Assembly (NCBI RefSeq): GCF_020921035.1
Contig: NC_063154.1
Location: 744,001 to 808,000, forward strand
Direction: 5' to 3'
DNA: 64,000 nt
DNA from: Rhodamnia argentea
Taxonomy: Eukaryota; Streptophyta; Magnoliopsida; Myrtales; Myrtaceae
Made by a program: the position numbers and the translations under genes. The notes under the pieces are model-generated. The model was not told the origin of the DNA, did no database searches, and was given only the letters and a program-made list of their open reading frames with translations. This document shows positions 1 to 13,274 of the stretch, piece by piece. The first letter of the stretch is position 1; each line of letters starts with the position of its first letter.

Positions 1-400
1 GATCGGAAAGCATTCCTCTGTGCAGCTCCTTCGGCTTGTGCCGCTCCTTCTCTTCTCCTTCATATGGCTTTAATAGGGATGAGTAGAGAGCCACAAAAAA
101 GCAGAACCTTTACTATCTTTCTCTTCAATGGGTCTCTCAAGATAACATATAATATATATGTAATCCCCTCTTTGTCGCCCAAGTGTGGCAGATAAAGAAA
201 AAAATTCCTTTTTTTTATTTGTTCTTTCTGCCCCATTACTAAGATGGAGGGCGCACAAGATATACTCCAAACAATAGAATATTCGTGTGCACTTCTTTTA
301 TTCGGCCAGAGGAGTCCACGAAGCTAATCTGATCAAATCTTGCATATTTCAAGATTTTTTTCATCTCCGTAGAAATTCAAACACGAGACACAAAATAACA
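1..400. other. Unique flank left of the inverted duplication
   Basis: No gene is recognised here. The sequence has no counterpart next to the right arm. Similarity between the arms stops near base 401, in the middle of SCPL exon 6, where this AT-rich DNA begins. It is therefore the acceptor DNA next to the outer breakpoint of the derived arm. Short open frames exist, but none resembles a known protein. Confidence 0.6.
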
Positions 401-401
401 G

Positions 402-2857
<2,456 letters not shown>

Positions 2858-3833
2858 TCTCTCCGCTCTCACTCCTCTATGAACCGCCACAGTTTAATAT
2901 ATAGAATTGGATTTGAATTATTAGTCGGAAGAAAGAGAAGATGGCAATTGGTGATTGAACGGGAAAGTCTCCACAACCTGAGTGAGCTTGATTAGATCTA
3001 GGTAATGATATCCATGCAATTAATAGTTTTATTTCATTTTCGGAATCATGTCGATTGCCATGCAACTCCAATAGAAACAGCGTTTGCTCATATGGAAACA
3101 CATGCAGCTTACTTACTATAGAAATACTTTCCTTTTATTGAATCGAATCGAATCATATATGATTTGCTACCAAATATGGATATCGTGGCTTAATATTGAT
3201 GATGTATCTACAACTAGAAAATTATTCTACAGCTTCCTTTTGTTACCATTTTTTTTTTCTCTTTGATAACCATATTTAGTGTTGAAAGTTATGATTTTCA
3301 GCTCTTAATGTCTTCACATGGGCCTGATAACCACTAAATACACACAACTTGATTAATTGGTTTAAGTCAAAAATCACTCAATATGGTAAGTAAGAATGCC
3401 TTACTTAATTAACTGATAAAAAGACAATGGAAAAAAAGATTTTACTGGTATATTTTCAAAACATTCCAATAATGCTCATTATATCAAGTACAATCTGAAA
3501 GCAATAGAACTTACTTAATTTCATATGTTATCAAATAACTTTTGTATTTCATTTTCATCATTTTTCAGGGCTTAATATTCGTTACTTAAAACTTTTTTGA
3601 TCCTCTGCTAATGCTTATTAACCTTCCTCGCCAGCTTAAATTTTTCACCTTGTATATGAAATTACCAACTTTCTTATGCGACTAGCCAACTTTTATCTGT
3701 TCAAGTTTTGTACAAGCTAGTCCGATTTACTAACTCTCATTTGAATTGATTGAAATAGCTTTAGATTCCCCTAAAAAATTCAAATGTTCTAAAATAGCCT
3801 TTACTGAGACTTCTCATTACTGGTAAGCATGAT
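2858..3833. other. SCPL upstream region, no gene seen
   Basis: AT-rich DNA upstream of the left SCPL pseudogene, matching 47560-48531 of the right arm. Just above the start codon there is a TATA-like stretch (TATATATTAAAC on the right-arm strand). No coding sequence is recognised. Confidence 0.5.
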
Positions 3834-4085
3834 TGTTGACGCCTAAATTTTGACTAATCTATTTTTTGCATAAAAATTAGAACTAATTTTAGTTCTAAAT
3901 AAAAATCATCTCACATATTTATTTTTAGCGTACATTGCATTGGCATATAATTGGGCAAACAGAACACTTAATTTAGCATGCGTCTAGACTAGGCACGGGA
4001 TGGAAAAATACACCGAGAAGATTTGAAACTTCGGGGACTGTATTGCAAATACTTAAAACTTCGGGGATCGTATTGCAAATACCAA

Positions 4086-4230
4086 AAGAAGATGAAGAAG
4101 GGAAGATGAAGAAGAGAAGATGATGAAGGGAAGGTGATGAAGGGAAGATGAAAATGGAAGGTGAAGAAATGAAGATGAAGAAGGGAAGATGAAAATGGAA
4201 GGTGAAGAAATGAAGATGAAGAATGAAGGG
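4086..4230 (+). repeat. Purine-only GAAGATGAAGAAG array in the LTR
   Basis: About 145 bp almost without pyrimidines except T, built from variants of GAAGATGAAGAAGGGA. A longer unit of about 40 bp (with AAAATGGAAGGTGAAGAAATG) occurs twice in tandem. It sits directly upstream of the LTR TATA box, in the presumed U3 promoter. The 3' LTR carries the same array at about 10394-10540. Confidence 0.85.
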
Positions 4231-4244
4231 TGGAGAAATTTGGC

Positions 4245-4251
4245 TATAAAA
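4245..4251 (+). promoter_or_regulatory. TATA box of the 5' LTR promoter
   Basis: TATAAAA follows the purine array and precedes a GA-rich leader, as expected at a U3/R border. The equivalent box in the 3' LTR is at 10552-10558. Confidence 0.65.
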
Positions 4252-5157
4252 GGGAGAGAGCTCTTGAGAGGAGTTTTAGAGAGAAAATTTGAGGGGGGAG
4301 TGAAAGAGAATTGAGAGAGTTTTGAGAGAGTTTTTGAGAAGAATTTTTAGAGAGGAAAAAGAGAGTTCTTAAGCAAAATCAGAAGAGAAAATTCGAGAGT
4401 GAAGAAAAGAGTTTTAGTCGAGCATCATCTTCGACGAGTCCCGACATTTCGCCTCTCGTCACCCAACAACGCCATTGCTTGCCATTTTCGACGACAGCCG
4501 TGTTCTTCCAGCTCCGATATCTTGAAGGGAACTATAACGTGTATGTGAGTAAGATTTTGTGTAATAGAAGGTAATCCTTTCCATCTCGATCTACAAAAAT
4601 GTAATCGTTTGGTTTGAATATTTGTTTGTCTATTTTAGACATGCCACGTGTTCCAAAGTTTAGCATTAGTACATGTTAATTTATTTTTGTAAATACTCGT
4701 GATTGGCTGCGTTTCCTTTCTTTCTAAATCATCCGTGGTGTATATCGCACAAAGTTCTATGTTTTATATTCTCATAAAAAAGAAGAAAAAATCAAAAAAA
4801 TTGCATCTTTGAATTTCAAGTAAAATCCATCAAAATTGCCAAATCAAATATTTTTCATGAAAATGGTACCGAAAGGGCGTTAGAGTAATCTAGCGTAACC
4901 AAATCCCCGAATTCAAAATCTCGGTTTCGCAGAAATAAGATAGTTTTCTCCCGCTATTTTATTTAGGTTTCTAATCAACCTACCGAAAATGATTAGTGGC
5001 GACTCCAATTCAAAACACGTTGCATGTTAATTATTTGAACCTTAAGTTGCGATTTGGTATGGACTTGGGAGAGTCCGAGTTAGGTTAGTTAATTAATTAA
5101 CCCGATAATCCATTAGCCTGGAATTTAACTCGTTTATTTTTCTAGGTCGCGACAGCT

Positions 5158-5174
5158 TGGCGACTCCATTGGGG
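5158..5174 (+). other. Primer-binding-site-like sequence
   Basis: TGGCGACTCCATTGGGG begins three bases after the 5' LTR. TGG at this place would pair with the CCA end of a tRNA. The tRNA is not identified; tRNA-Arg is reported for Tat/Ogre-type elements, which I have not checked here. The first 11 bases also occur inside the LTR at 4997-5007. Confidence 0.6.
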
Positions 5175-6495
5175 ACCCAAAGAGGACTTAGGCCAGATAA
5201 TTTCATGAAAAAGAAATCACTTGATTTGGTAAACTTTGGTTGAATTCTCATTCTTAGGTGTTAAATGTTTTTGCAGATTGGGAGTTATAAGGGGAGGAGT
5301 GATCGGCTAACCCTTTGTTTTGCAGGTTTGGTGAATTGGAATTGTGATTTAACTTTTGAATCATTGAAGCGGTGTTTGCCTTTAATTGTCGTGCATGATT
5401 TATCGTATTTGCACTACACTGCACACAACCCGTGACCGGACCTAGGTCACACTAATAGTTTTAAGATGGTATTTAGATGGTTCTTTAACCTTGGCAGTAA
5501 GGCTTCGCTAAAGGTTATCCCATCCGGATCCCGAAATTTTTTTCAAAAAAATGGCTCAAGGGTCGTTCTTATGCACGTGAGGCTACGATGCATGAGAATT
5601 GCCCTTGTCGACCGAACCAAGCCGAAGTGATTGAACCCGACTAGTCATGACTATTGTACGCGAGGCTGCGACTAGTCATGATGATTACGCGCGAGGCTGC
5701 GACATGTCGTTTCGTTCATCATTTCACTTTGCAAAAGCCTTTTGGATAGATAGAATAAGATTTAAACTCACAATTCATGCGCATGTCTTTGTGATTGGCA
5801 TTTTCTTCGTATGAGAGGTAATTTCTTGTCTCTTGTACCCTGTTATCTCATTTTTATTTTGGGCCAGTCCATGGTTTAGGTTGATTTTTTAGAAGTTTCA
5901 TTGTCTTATTTCCAATTTCGCACTTTTCTTCCGTAGCTTTTACAATTTCATCGGTTGTCCTCAATTCTGATTTGGCTTATTCCTGTTGTGAGATTTTTAC
6001 TAAATTCTACGATCGAGCTTTGAGTAAGTGCCAAACACGAAAGTTATAGACCTATGTTTCAACTAATATTTTGCAAAATTTCAGAATTAAATTCATAATT
6101 TAAGATGGCCCTTCGTTTTTTCAACAACATGCGGTTATAACAGTTTTCTGAACGTGATTTTTTTGGAAAGACACATTAAACTGATTTGATCCGTGCATTT
6201 CTAGTCTGATTGGCCAACATAAAAGTTGTTCATCACCTTCTCAACTATAAGCTCGTAAAATTTGGACATGTTTTGATCAACGTGCGAATTAATACGAATT
6301 TTTTCGTAAAAGAGGACAAACTGAAAGTTACATGTTTCAATCATTTGGTCATAATCACTTTGTTCGTTTTGAGTCTAGAGGGATGTCATGGGCCGGCTCG
6401 CTATTCTTGCTCCCTGTACTCATTTTGGGTTTGTTACTGCGTACAGGTAATTTATCACGGATCCTCCATATATTACTCGATCGGTCGCAAAGAGG

Positions 6496-6894
6496 ATGGC
6501 CGACATTAACGCTGCCGTTAGTGCTGCCCTAGACGAGAAACTTAGCTCCTTGACTGAGCGCTTTGAAGGGATGATGTCCCGAAAGATGGAAGAAATGATG
6601 GTCGCCTTCACCGCCAAACTTCAATCATCCGCTGCCAGCCCGCCGCTTCCTGCTCTAGTTCCTCCTACGGACAACTTCGGTAAAGCCTTGGAAGCTACTC
6701 CCTATCCGACAATGCCACTAGATGATGTGATCATCACGGGCGTGAGCTCGAGCACGCCGCCCGTAGTCCCAATCCCTCAAGCCACCCCCGTGGCCCCGGG
6801 ATTGAATGGTGATACGGCCAAGCTTTTGGCCCGGATGGTTCTGGAACTTGGAGAAATAACATCCCGGACATACAATCCGATCCAAATGAATTGA
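6496..6894 (+). CDS. Possible gag-like N-terminal fragment in the retrotransposon interior
   Basis: An open frame of 132 codons starting MADINAAVSAALDEK, with an acidic, Met-rich helical first 45 residues, then a Pro/Ala-rich stretch, ending RTYNPIQMN before TGA. Plant gypsy gag proteins often begin with such a helical segment, but no zinc knuckle or capsid homology is visible. It could be a gag remnant or chance. It lies about 1.3 kb downstream of the primer-binding site. Confidence 0.35.
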   Translation: MADINAAVSAALDEKLSSLTERFEGMMSRKMEEMMVAFTAKLQSSAASPPLPALVPPTDNFGKALEATPYPTMPLDDVIITGVSSSTPPVVPIPQATPVAPGLNGDTAKLLARMVLELGEITSRTYNPIQMN

Positions 6895-9409
6895 TCTTTT
6901 CAATTCAAAGTTCGCAAGGAATACGTACAAGGGTAAAGCGGTATCGTTTCAACTCGTTTATAACATGAGAACGTACATTGACGCTTTCCTTTTTGATTTT
7001 TACAGGGGTCACCGCCTTTCCGGATAGGGAAGTATCCATTCTCCCCGAAAAATTAATGAAATAAGAAATTCCTGGAGCCTTTGACAATCTCATGTCTTGA
7101 ATCGGATAATGAAGTTTTGCAACTCATTTGCATGAGCGGGGGCAACTCCCAATCCACGCCCCTAAGAAGTTTCTTATGTGCTTGCGAATTCTGTCCACCA
7201 AGATAAAAAGTTGCTGCATTTTACATGCTCAAAAACACTCATACATTGCATAGTTTGCGCATGACTGTTCCTCATGTTTAATTTACCAACTCTGAATAAG
7301 GAACATGAACTACATAAGATACATCGAATGTATGGAATGGGGCGAGACAGGATGATGAAAGGCAATCCTTTCCCAAACACGTCCAATTTTTTCAGGCGAG
7401 ATGAACGGTGGTAAAATTCCGCATTCCCCAAGGTAAAGAGTTTTCTCGCCAAAGGTACGATAACTGAAGTGACGGAGGCGTTCATTTCTCTATCCTAAAC
7501 ACTACAGGTTATCCATTGATTAACCCTTTTGCGCGGTGGTTTCATTTCTTTACCCCTGTCAAGAACCACCCCACATCGGGGTCCAAACGAGTTAATTCCA
7601 GCAGCAACACGAGGTAAATGGTTAGAAATTTTCTTGCTCGAACTAACATTAATCTTCGGGTGTTTCTTTGCATTTATACTCGAATTTTAATTCAAGTGCC
7701 TTAGGATGATGAAGAGCATTCATTTCTCTATCCTATACACTTCATTCTTCGCATAGCCCACTTGAGCCCGCAAATTCATTTCTTAAACCCCTGTTGGTGA
7801 TCATTTGCTCATTCCAAAGGCGAAGATAGCATTTTCCCAAGGATTAGAATTGGAGATGGTCGGGTCAACAGAGAATTCCCGAATGGACTCATTTCTTGTA
7901 TGCTAGATTTTTTATGTTTACATAATTTTTCTTTGTAAATGTTTATGTTTGTTGTAATTCCTGGTTCAAAATCATGGGATTGTAAAAAAAAGGAGAGGCA
8001 AACTCAGCTTAAAGGAGAAGGGCCCGCTCTCGAAAAAAGAAAAAAAAAGCAAAATAAAGAGATGTCGAAGAGCTCTCAAAGAAAAAGGAAAAGAAATCTC
8101 TTCTCGAAAAAAAAAGAAGAAAAAAAGAAAAATGAGAGTCGGGAGTAAGAAAAGCAAAGGCTGATCTCATATGAAAATTTCAAGCATAAGAAAAGCAAAG
8201 TGCCTACTAAAAGTAAGGCCAATGCACATTCATTTGTAAAGTACTTCTGAATTTTGAATGTACATTTTTGCATGTTAAGTTGTAAATTCCATGTACATGT
8301 TTGCATTGTGTCTCTTGCAAATCCTTGACAGACACTTGTTGTGAAGAAGACTCCCCAAGAAATCGGTTTGCAAAGTGCAATTTTCAGTAGAAAACTACCA
8401 TCCCTCATTCAATGATGGTATTCTTTCTGAAGACATTTCCAGAAGACCAAGATCGGTGACTAGTTGGCGATGATGACCAACGTCAAGCCCCTTCTCATTT
8501 AATTTTTGAGCCAAAACGAGCCTTTTCGTTCCTCGGTCCCCAATCCTAGCCACCGTGCAACCCTTCAAAAGTCTTTTCTGACTAGGGCACTTGAGTTAAT
8601 AATGTAGGGCTCAATTATTTTAAGCATCGCTCGAAGAAGTTCGAGCAAGATTATTTCTCTCTCATTTTTGCGGGGTTCTTGACTTGTAAACCCGGAGCAG
8701 ATAACGAAGAAATTCATTTCAGTAGCCTTGACTCAACTAGAGTCCCCTTTGTAAACCTTTGACCTAGCCCTCATTACGGTCCTAATCAAGACCTCCAGAT
8801 CGGCTCGGTCGTATCAATTGCGAGATTACTTGGATTCTTATCGAATGCGATGATGGAAAGATTGAGTGATTTCTCTTGAATCCTGCAGATAGGATAAATA
8901 GCTTTTCTCGAGAGTGAGAGAAAGCCCTTTCGGACTGAAGTCCCCCCATTTAACTCACATTCGAGGTATTCGTAATGTGAGAACCTCCCTGGACAAAATT
9001 GGTAATGCAAACTTGACAGAATGGTTATGCATGAACCATAGTATGAGTGATTGCATTATACTCATTGTTGAATATGTTTGTGTGTGTTACCTCTAACATT
9101 CTATGATAGGTAATACATTCCCGATGTTCGAGTTCCCTCCCAAGGTCTCGAAATTCATCCAAGGATTATTGAATGAGCAAGTTTTGCTGGCAAATGCCTA
9201 CCAGGTACGATACGAGCAATCTGTTTCGTTCCTTGATTAATCGTTTGGAGAACCCAGGTAAGTTTTCTGAACCCCTTTTCAAATTAACAACTCTTCTGAT
9301 GATAGTTGTTATGATTCAATTCGAGCAATATGCCCCTTTTGTACTTATCGATTCCATTCGATGGTGCTCCTATCAAATATTGTTCAATTCGGGCAATATG
9401 CCTCTTCCA
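6895..9409. other. Retrotransposon interior without recognised genes
   Basis: Mostly non-coding. It includes loosely repeated phrases such as ATTCATTTCTCTATCCTA around 7480, 7720 and 7780, and an A/G-rich stretch at 7985-8155 whose open frames are low-complexity Lys/Arg-rich. No polymerase-type domains are seen on either strand. Confidence 0.5.
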
Positions 9410-9772
9410 TCAAGACGCGAAGACATATGCACTGGCGATCTTGACATCTTATCAAATCATAACGACGTAGCTCTTATGATTTCGGTCTTAGATCACGAAG
9501 ACGTATGCACCGGTGATCTTGACCTTTAGTCGGCTCATAATGACATAGCTCTTACGATTTTCGGCTCCTCTATCAAATCATGAAGACATAAGCACCCATG
9601 ATTTTGATCCAAACCAAATCATAACGACGTAGCTCTTATGATTTTGGTTCCCCTTTGTCGAATCGTGAAGACATATGTACCGGCGATTTCAACATTTAAT
9701 CAACTCACAACGACGTAGCTCTTGTGAACTTGATTTCACTTCTTTCGACTCACAACGACGTAGCTCTTGTGA
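9410..9772 (+). repeat. Tandem array of two alternating hairpin units
   Basis: Nine inverted repeats follow one another. Type B units have the loop CGACGTAGCTC (or a near variant) between stems: AAATCATAA/TTATGATTT (9454-9482), TCATAA/TTACGA (9535-9557), AACCAAATCATAA/TTATGATTTTGGTT (9612-9649), TCACAA/TTGTGA (9705-9727 and 9750-9772). Type A units have a GAAGACATATGCACCGG-like loop between TCAAGACGC/GCGATCTTGA (9410-9444), AGATCAC/GTGATCT (9490-9519), AAATCATG/CATGATTT (9575-9604) and AATCG/CGATT (9661-9688). Stem bases change in pairs while loops are kept. The array lies just upstream of the polypurine tract and 3' LTR. Confidence 0.85.
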
Positions 9773-10140
9773 TCTCAAACGACACATATATCTTGCGCTG
9801 TCTCGCATTAGGGAGAAGTCTCCGATAACGGATAGGCCAAATACCTTAAGGTCCTCGTGTTTGCAAGAAACTTGGAAATTAAGGGAATCGTCGACTTACG
9901 AGGTATTTGATAAAACATGTATTCTCGTATGCGATCCATGTGCGGGTTTCTTTAACAAAAAGAGAGGAGGAGAAGTTTTAGCACATGTTATTTACGGTCT
10001 TGCATATCATGCATCACTTCATAAAAATGGGATTAAAACTCCCGCCAAAAAGTTCATTCATCATTTGCACTGTCAAAATTTAGGGTTCAATTTTGTCTTT
10101 GAGCGGAACCTCTACGAGCCTCCACTCAAAGAGGGGCAGC
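9773..10140. other. Retrotransposon interior end with polypurine tract
   Basis: An open frame of 161 codons (9675-10160) crosses from the hairpin array into the LTR; I recognise no domain in it. The last 13 bases before the 3' LTR, AAAGAGGGGCAGC, fit a polypurine tract for plus-strand priming. Confidence 0.5.
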
Positions 10141-11462
10141 TGTTGACGCCTAAATTTTGACTAATCTATTTTTTGCATAAAAATTAGAACTAATTTTAGT
10201 TCTAAATAAAAATCATCTCACATATTTATTTTTAGCGTACATTGCATTGGCATATAATTGGGCAAACAGAACACTTAATTTAGCATGCGTCTAGACTAGG
10301 CACGGGATGGAAAAATACACCGAGAAGATTTGAAACTTCGGGGACTGTATTGCAAATACTTAAAACTTCAGGGACTGTATTGCAAATACCAAAAGAAGAT
10401 GAAGAAGGGAAGATGAAGAAGAGAAGATGATGAAGGGAAGGTGATGAAGAGAAGATGAAAATGGAAGGTGAAGAAATGAAGATGAAGAAGGGAAGATGAA
10501 AATGGAAGGTGAAGAAATGAAGATGAAGAATGAAGGGTGGAGAAATTTGGCTATAAAAGGGAGAGAGCTCTTGAGAGGAGTTTTAGAGAGAAAATTTGAG
10601 GGGGGGAGTGAAAGAGAATTGAGAGAGTTTTGAGAGAGTTTTTGAGAAGAATTTTTAGAGAGGAAAAAGAGAGTTCTTAAGCAAAATCAGAAGAGAAAAT
10701 TCGAGAGTGAAGAAAAGAGTTTTAGTCGAGCATCATCTTCGACGAGTCCCGACATTTCGCCTCTCGTCACCCAACAACGCCATTGCTTGCCATTTTCGAC
10801 GACAGCCGTGTTCTTCCAGCTCCGATATCTTGAAGGGAACTATAACGTGTATGTGAGTAAGATTTTGTGTAATAGAAGGTAATCCTTTCCATCTCGATCT
10901 ACAAAAATGTAATCGTTTGGTTTGAATATTTGTTTGTCTATTTTAGACATGCCACGTGTTCCAAAGTTTAGCATTAGTACATGTTAATTTATTTTTGTAA
11001 ATACTCGTGATTGGCTGCGTTTCCTTTCTTTCTAAATCATCCGTGGTGTATATCGCACAAAGTTCTATGTTTTATATTCTCATAAAAAAGAAGAAAAAAT
11101 CAAAAAAATTGCACCTTTGAATTTCAAGTAAAATCCATCAAAATTGCCAAATCAAATATTTTTCATGAAAATGGTACCGAAAGGGCGTTAGAGTAATCTA
11201 GCGTAACCAAATCCCCGAATTCAAAATCTCCGGTTCGCAGAAATAAGATAGTTTTCTCCCGCTATTTTATTTAGGTTTCTAATCAACCTACCGAAAATGA
11301 TTAGTGGCGACTCCAATTCAAAACACGTTGCATGTTAATTATTTAAACCTTAAGTTGCGATTTGGTATGGACTTGGGAGAGTCCGAGTTAGGTTAGTTAA
11401 TTAATTAACCTGATAATCCATTAGCCTGGAATTTAACTCGTTTATTTTTCTAGGTCGCGACA
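10141..11462 (+). repeat. 3' LTR of the left-arm retrotransposon
   Basis: A 1322-bp LTR, nearly identical to 3834-5154, with the same purine array (about 10394-10540), TATA box (10552-10558) and GTCGCGACA end. Visible differences from the 5' LTR are scattered single bases such as GGGACTGT for GGGATCGT and TTTAAAC for TTTGAAC. Confidence 0.95.
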
Positions 11463-12526
11463 ATGATGGAAGAGGAAAAATATAACTTGTATCAACATTT
11501 CCTAAACTGTAGTTTTTTTTTCTTTTTTTGGTAAAATCGAAGAATTTTACATGTTCATTGTTTTTTTTACGAGAATCATCTAAGATTCGACTATTTTAAT
11601 TAATTAATTATCATGACCCTAATTTAAAAGCGTATATTAACAAAGTACATTTTTTACAATGTTTTCTGAAGTTCACGGTGGAATAACTCCTTTTTTCTTT
11701 GTTCGAAAAATAATTCCTTTTAATCTATAATTCTTTAGTTCAAGATTCCTTAGGGGGTCTTTGGTAAATGTTGTGGACTCTTTATAATTGCAATATATAT
11801 ATATATTTATATTATGTTAGAGAACAAAAATTACCATATAGGTTCAAACTCATTACAAAAATATTCTTTATAGAAATCAGCTTGCATGTTAGTTAGTTGA
11901 AGAGAGGAAATAAAGTTCATATACAACACAAATGGCAAACAACATATGGCAGTGGGATAAAATATCATTATTCTGATTAATAGGGATTGTCTTGTATTTC
12001 ATGACAATGTGTGGCTTTTAGATTTTCAATACATAGCAGTTTTCTTGGTTTCCATTTGTGATTTTAATTAATTATTTATCTTGAGGTTATTTTCTTCACA
12101 ACAACAATCTCGGGAGTGTTATACTCGTTTAGAGGGTGGAAATAATGTAAGACTTTTTTTTTTTTGACACTATGCCCAAATGTAAAGAAGCTAATGGCCA
12201 AAACTAGGTCATGACTATACAATTAATCCATAAAGCTCGACTGGTGGAATGTCCAATAAACTTATCGATCATGACAGCCACAAGGCTCATCGATGCAATA
12301 CCTGATGAGCTCATCCATTACAAATTGGCAGAGTTTTGACACGTGGTGACAATCGATTCACTTGAAACATGCACATACATTTGAAGACTGAGCCAGCTAG
12401 GATCCATCGACTGAGAACGTAGCTAAAGAATCAAGAGCAATTATAAATCATACGTAGAGTGACGCCCAAGTCAAACCAGTTAAAAATTGTTGCGGAGCAA
12501 GACCAAACACTACTTAGGGCATCGTC
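11463..12526. other. Intergenic DNA, no gene seen
   Basis: AT-rich DNA matching 46611-47560 of the right arm. It contains the empty target (GAGAA, about 12413-12417) of the solo LTR that sits at 43755-46605 in the right arm. No coding sequence is recognised. Confidence 0.6.
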
Positions 12527-12942
12527 CATTGTGCAACCAGCCCAAGAAGATGGCATCATTAAACTGCATTTAATGATAACTCAAAGGTCTTATTCCCTAC
12601 AAACGTATGTCGACGGCGAAAAAAAGCTTTGTTCCAAGAAAGAAATGAAAAATAGCAATACAGTTATGATCTACCACTTCTTTGGCCATTATTAGATATG
12701 TCGACTTTGCGCAGAGGGAGAGATTGCCATAGAAGTGATCAAATAATGGACAAATACTTGTGCTTAAAGTGAAGCGAACTTGTTCTTAAACCTGGCAATG
12801 ACATTAGAGATTGAGCAAATGCGAGAGTTAAGAACTCATAATGCCTCCGCTAAGCCGTAGAAGAAGAGGAAGGAATCCTTATTATGCGTTGCCAATTTAT
12901 TAACCGTGACATAACCTCCATAGTGGTCAAAGCTTGGCAACT
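12527..12942 (-). pseudogene. SCPL exon 1 / intron 1 fragment, left copy
   Basis: On the minus strand this matches the exon 1 end and intron 1 of the SCPL copy at 53050-53500: a [12 protein letters not shown] segment followed by DSFLFFYGL and the intron start. The copy has no start, signal peptide or catalytic residues. The inverted partner is 43225-43640. Confidence 0.7.
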
Positions 12943-13274
12943 GTAATGAAGCAGAGAGAATTCCATCGCTGAACATGGCATATTACCAATCTATCAGTTG
13001 ATGTAAGCAAAGCATGCACCAGCACATCAGCCTCTTAGAAAACTCTAAATATTTTCTCCACATTCCTGTATAACCTAAATCACTCCATCCGCATATGAGC
13101 CAACTGAACTTTCTAAAAATAAATTTCAAGTTCTGAGACTAAGGAATAGCAACAACCCAACGATAGAATGTCCCTGAATTCCGAGGCAGAGCTAAAAGCT
13201 ATAAGTAAACTTCCCAATGACAATTCTCTGAATTCTCAGCTGCCAAAATTGCCTTAACTGAAATTCCTCGTTTC

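Larger units (their letters stand above)
3834..5154 (+). repeat. 5' LTR of the left-arm retrotransposon
   Basis: A 1321-bp LTR with TG...CA ends. It contains a 30-bp unit repeated twice near 4023-4082 (each unit has AACTTCGGGG and GTATTGCAAATAC), a GA-rich array, a TATA box at 4245, and a conserved final segment of about 280 bp shared with the solo LTRs at 15582, 38240 and 53997. Confidence 0.95.
3834..11462 (+). mobile_element. Complete LTR retrotransposon, apparently non-autonomous, left arm only
   Basis: The element is 7629 bp, with LTRs at 3834-5154 and 10141-11462, both TGTTGAC...GCGACA, and a perfect 5-bp target duplication ATGAT at 3829-3833 and 11463-11467. The right arm has the unoccupied site with one ATGAT (as ATCAT, 47555-47559). 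A primer-binding-site-like TGGCGACTCCA follows the 5' LTR and a purine tract (AAAGAGGGGCAGC) precedes the 3' LTR. I recognise no protease, reverse transcriptase, RNase H or integrase in the 5-kb interior; the longest frames are about 130 and 160 codons. It therefore looks like a LARD-type derivative moved by a partner, possibly of the Ty3/gypsy Tat/Ogre lineage. I see roughly ten differences between the LTRs, so insertion was recent. Confidence 0.93.

Noticed and set aside
7939..8157. Lys/Arg-rich frames in the retrotransposon
   Set aside because: They come from an A/G-rich low-complexity stretch and have no domain.
9410..9772. CRISPR-like array
   Set aside because: The units are alternating hairpins of varying length in a plant retrotransposon, with no constant repeat and unique spacers.
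12459..12695. 78-codon plus-strand frame present in both arms
   Set aside because: It runs antisense to an SCPL intron fragment and changes many residues between arms, as non-coding DNA would.
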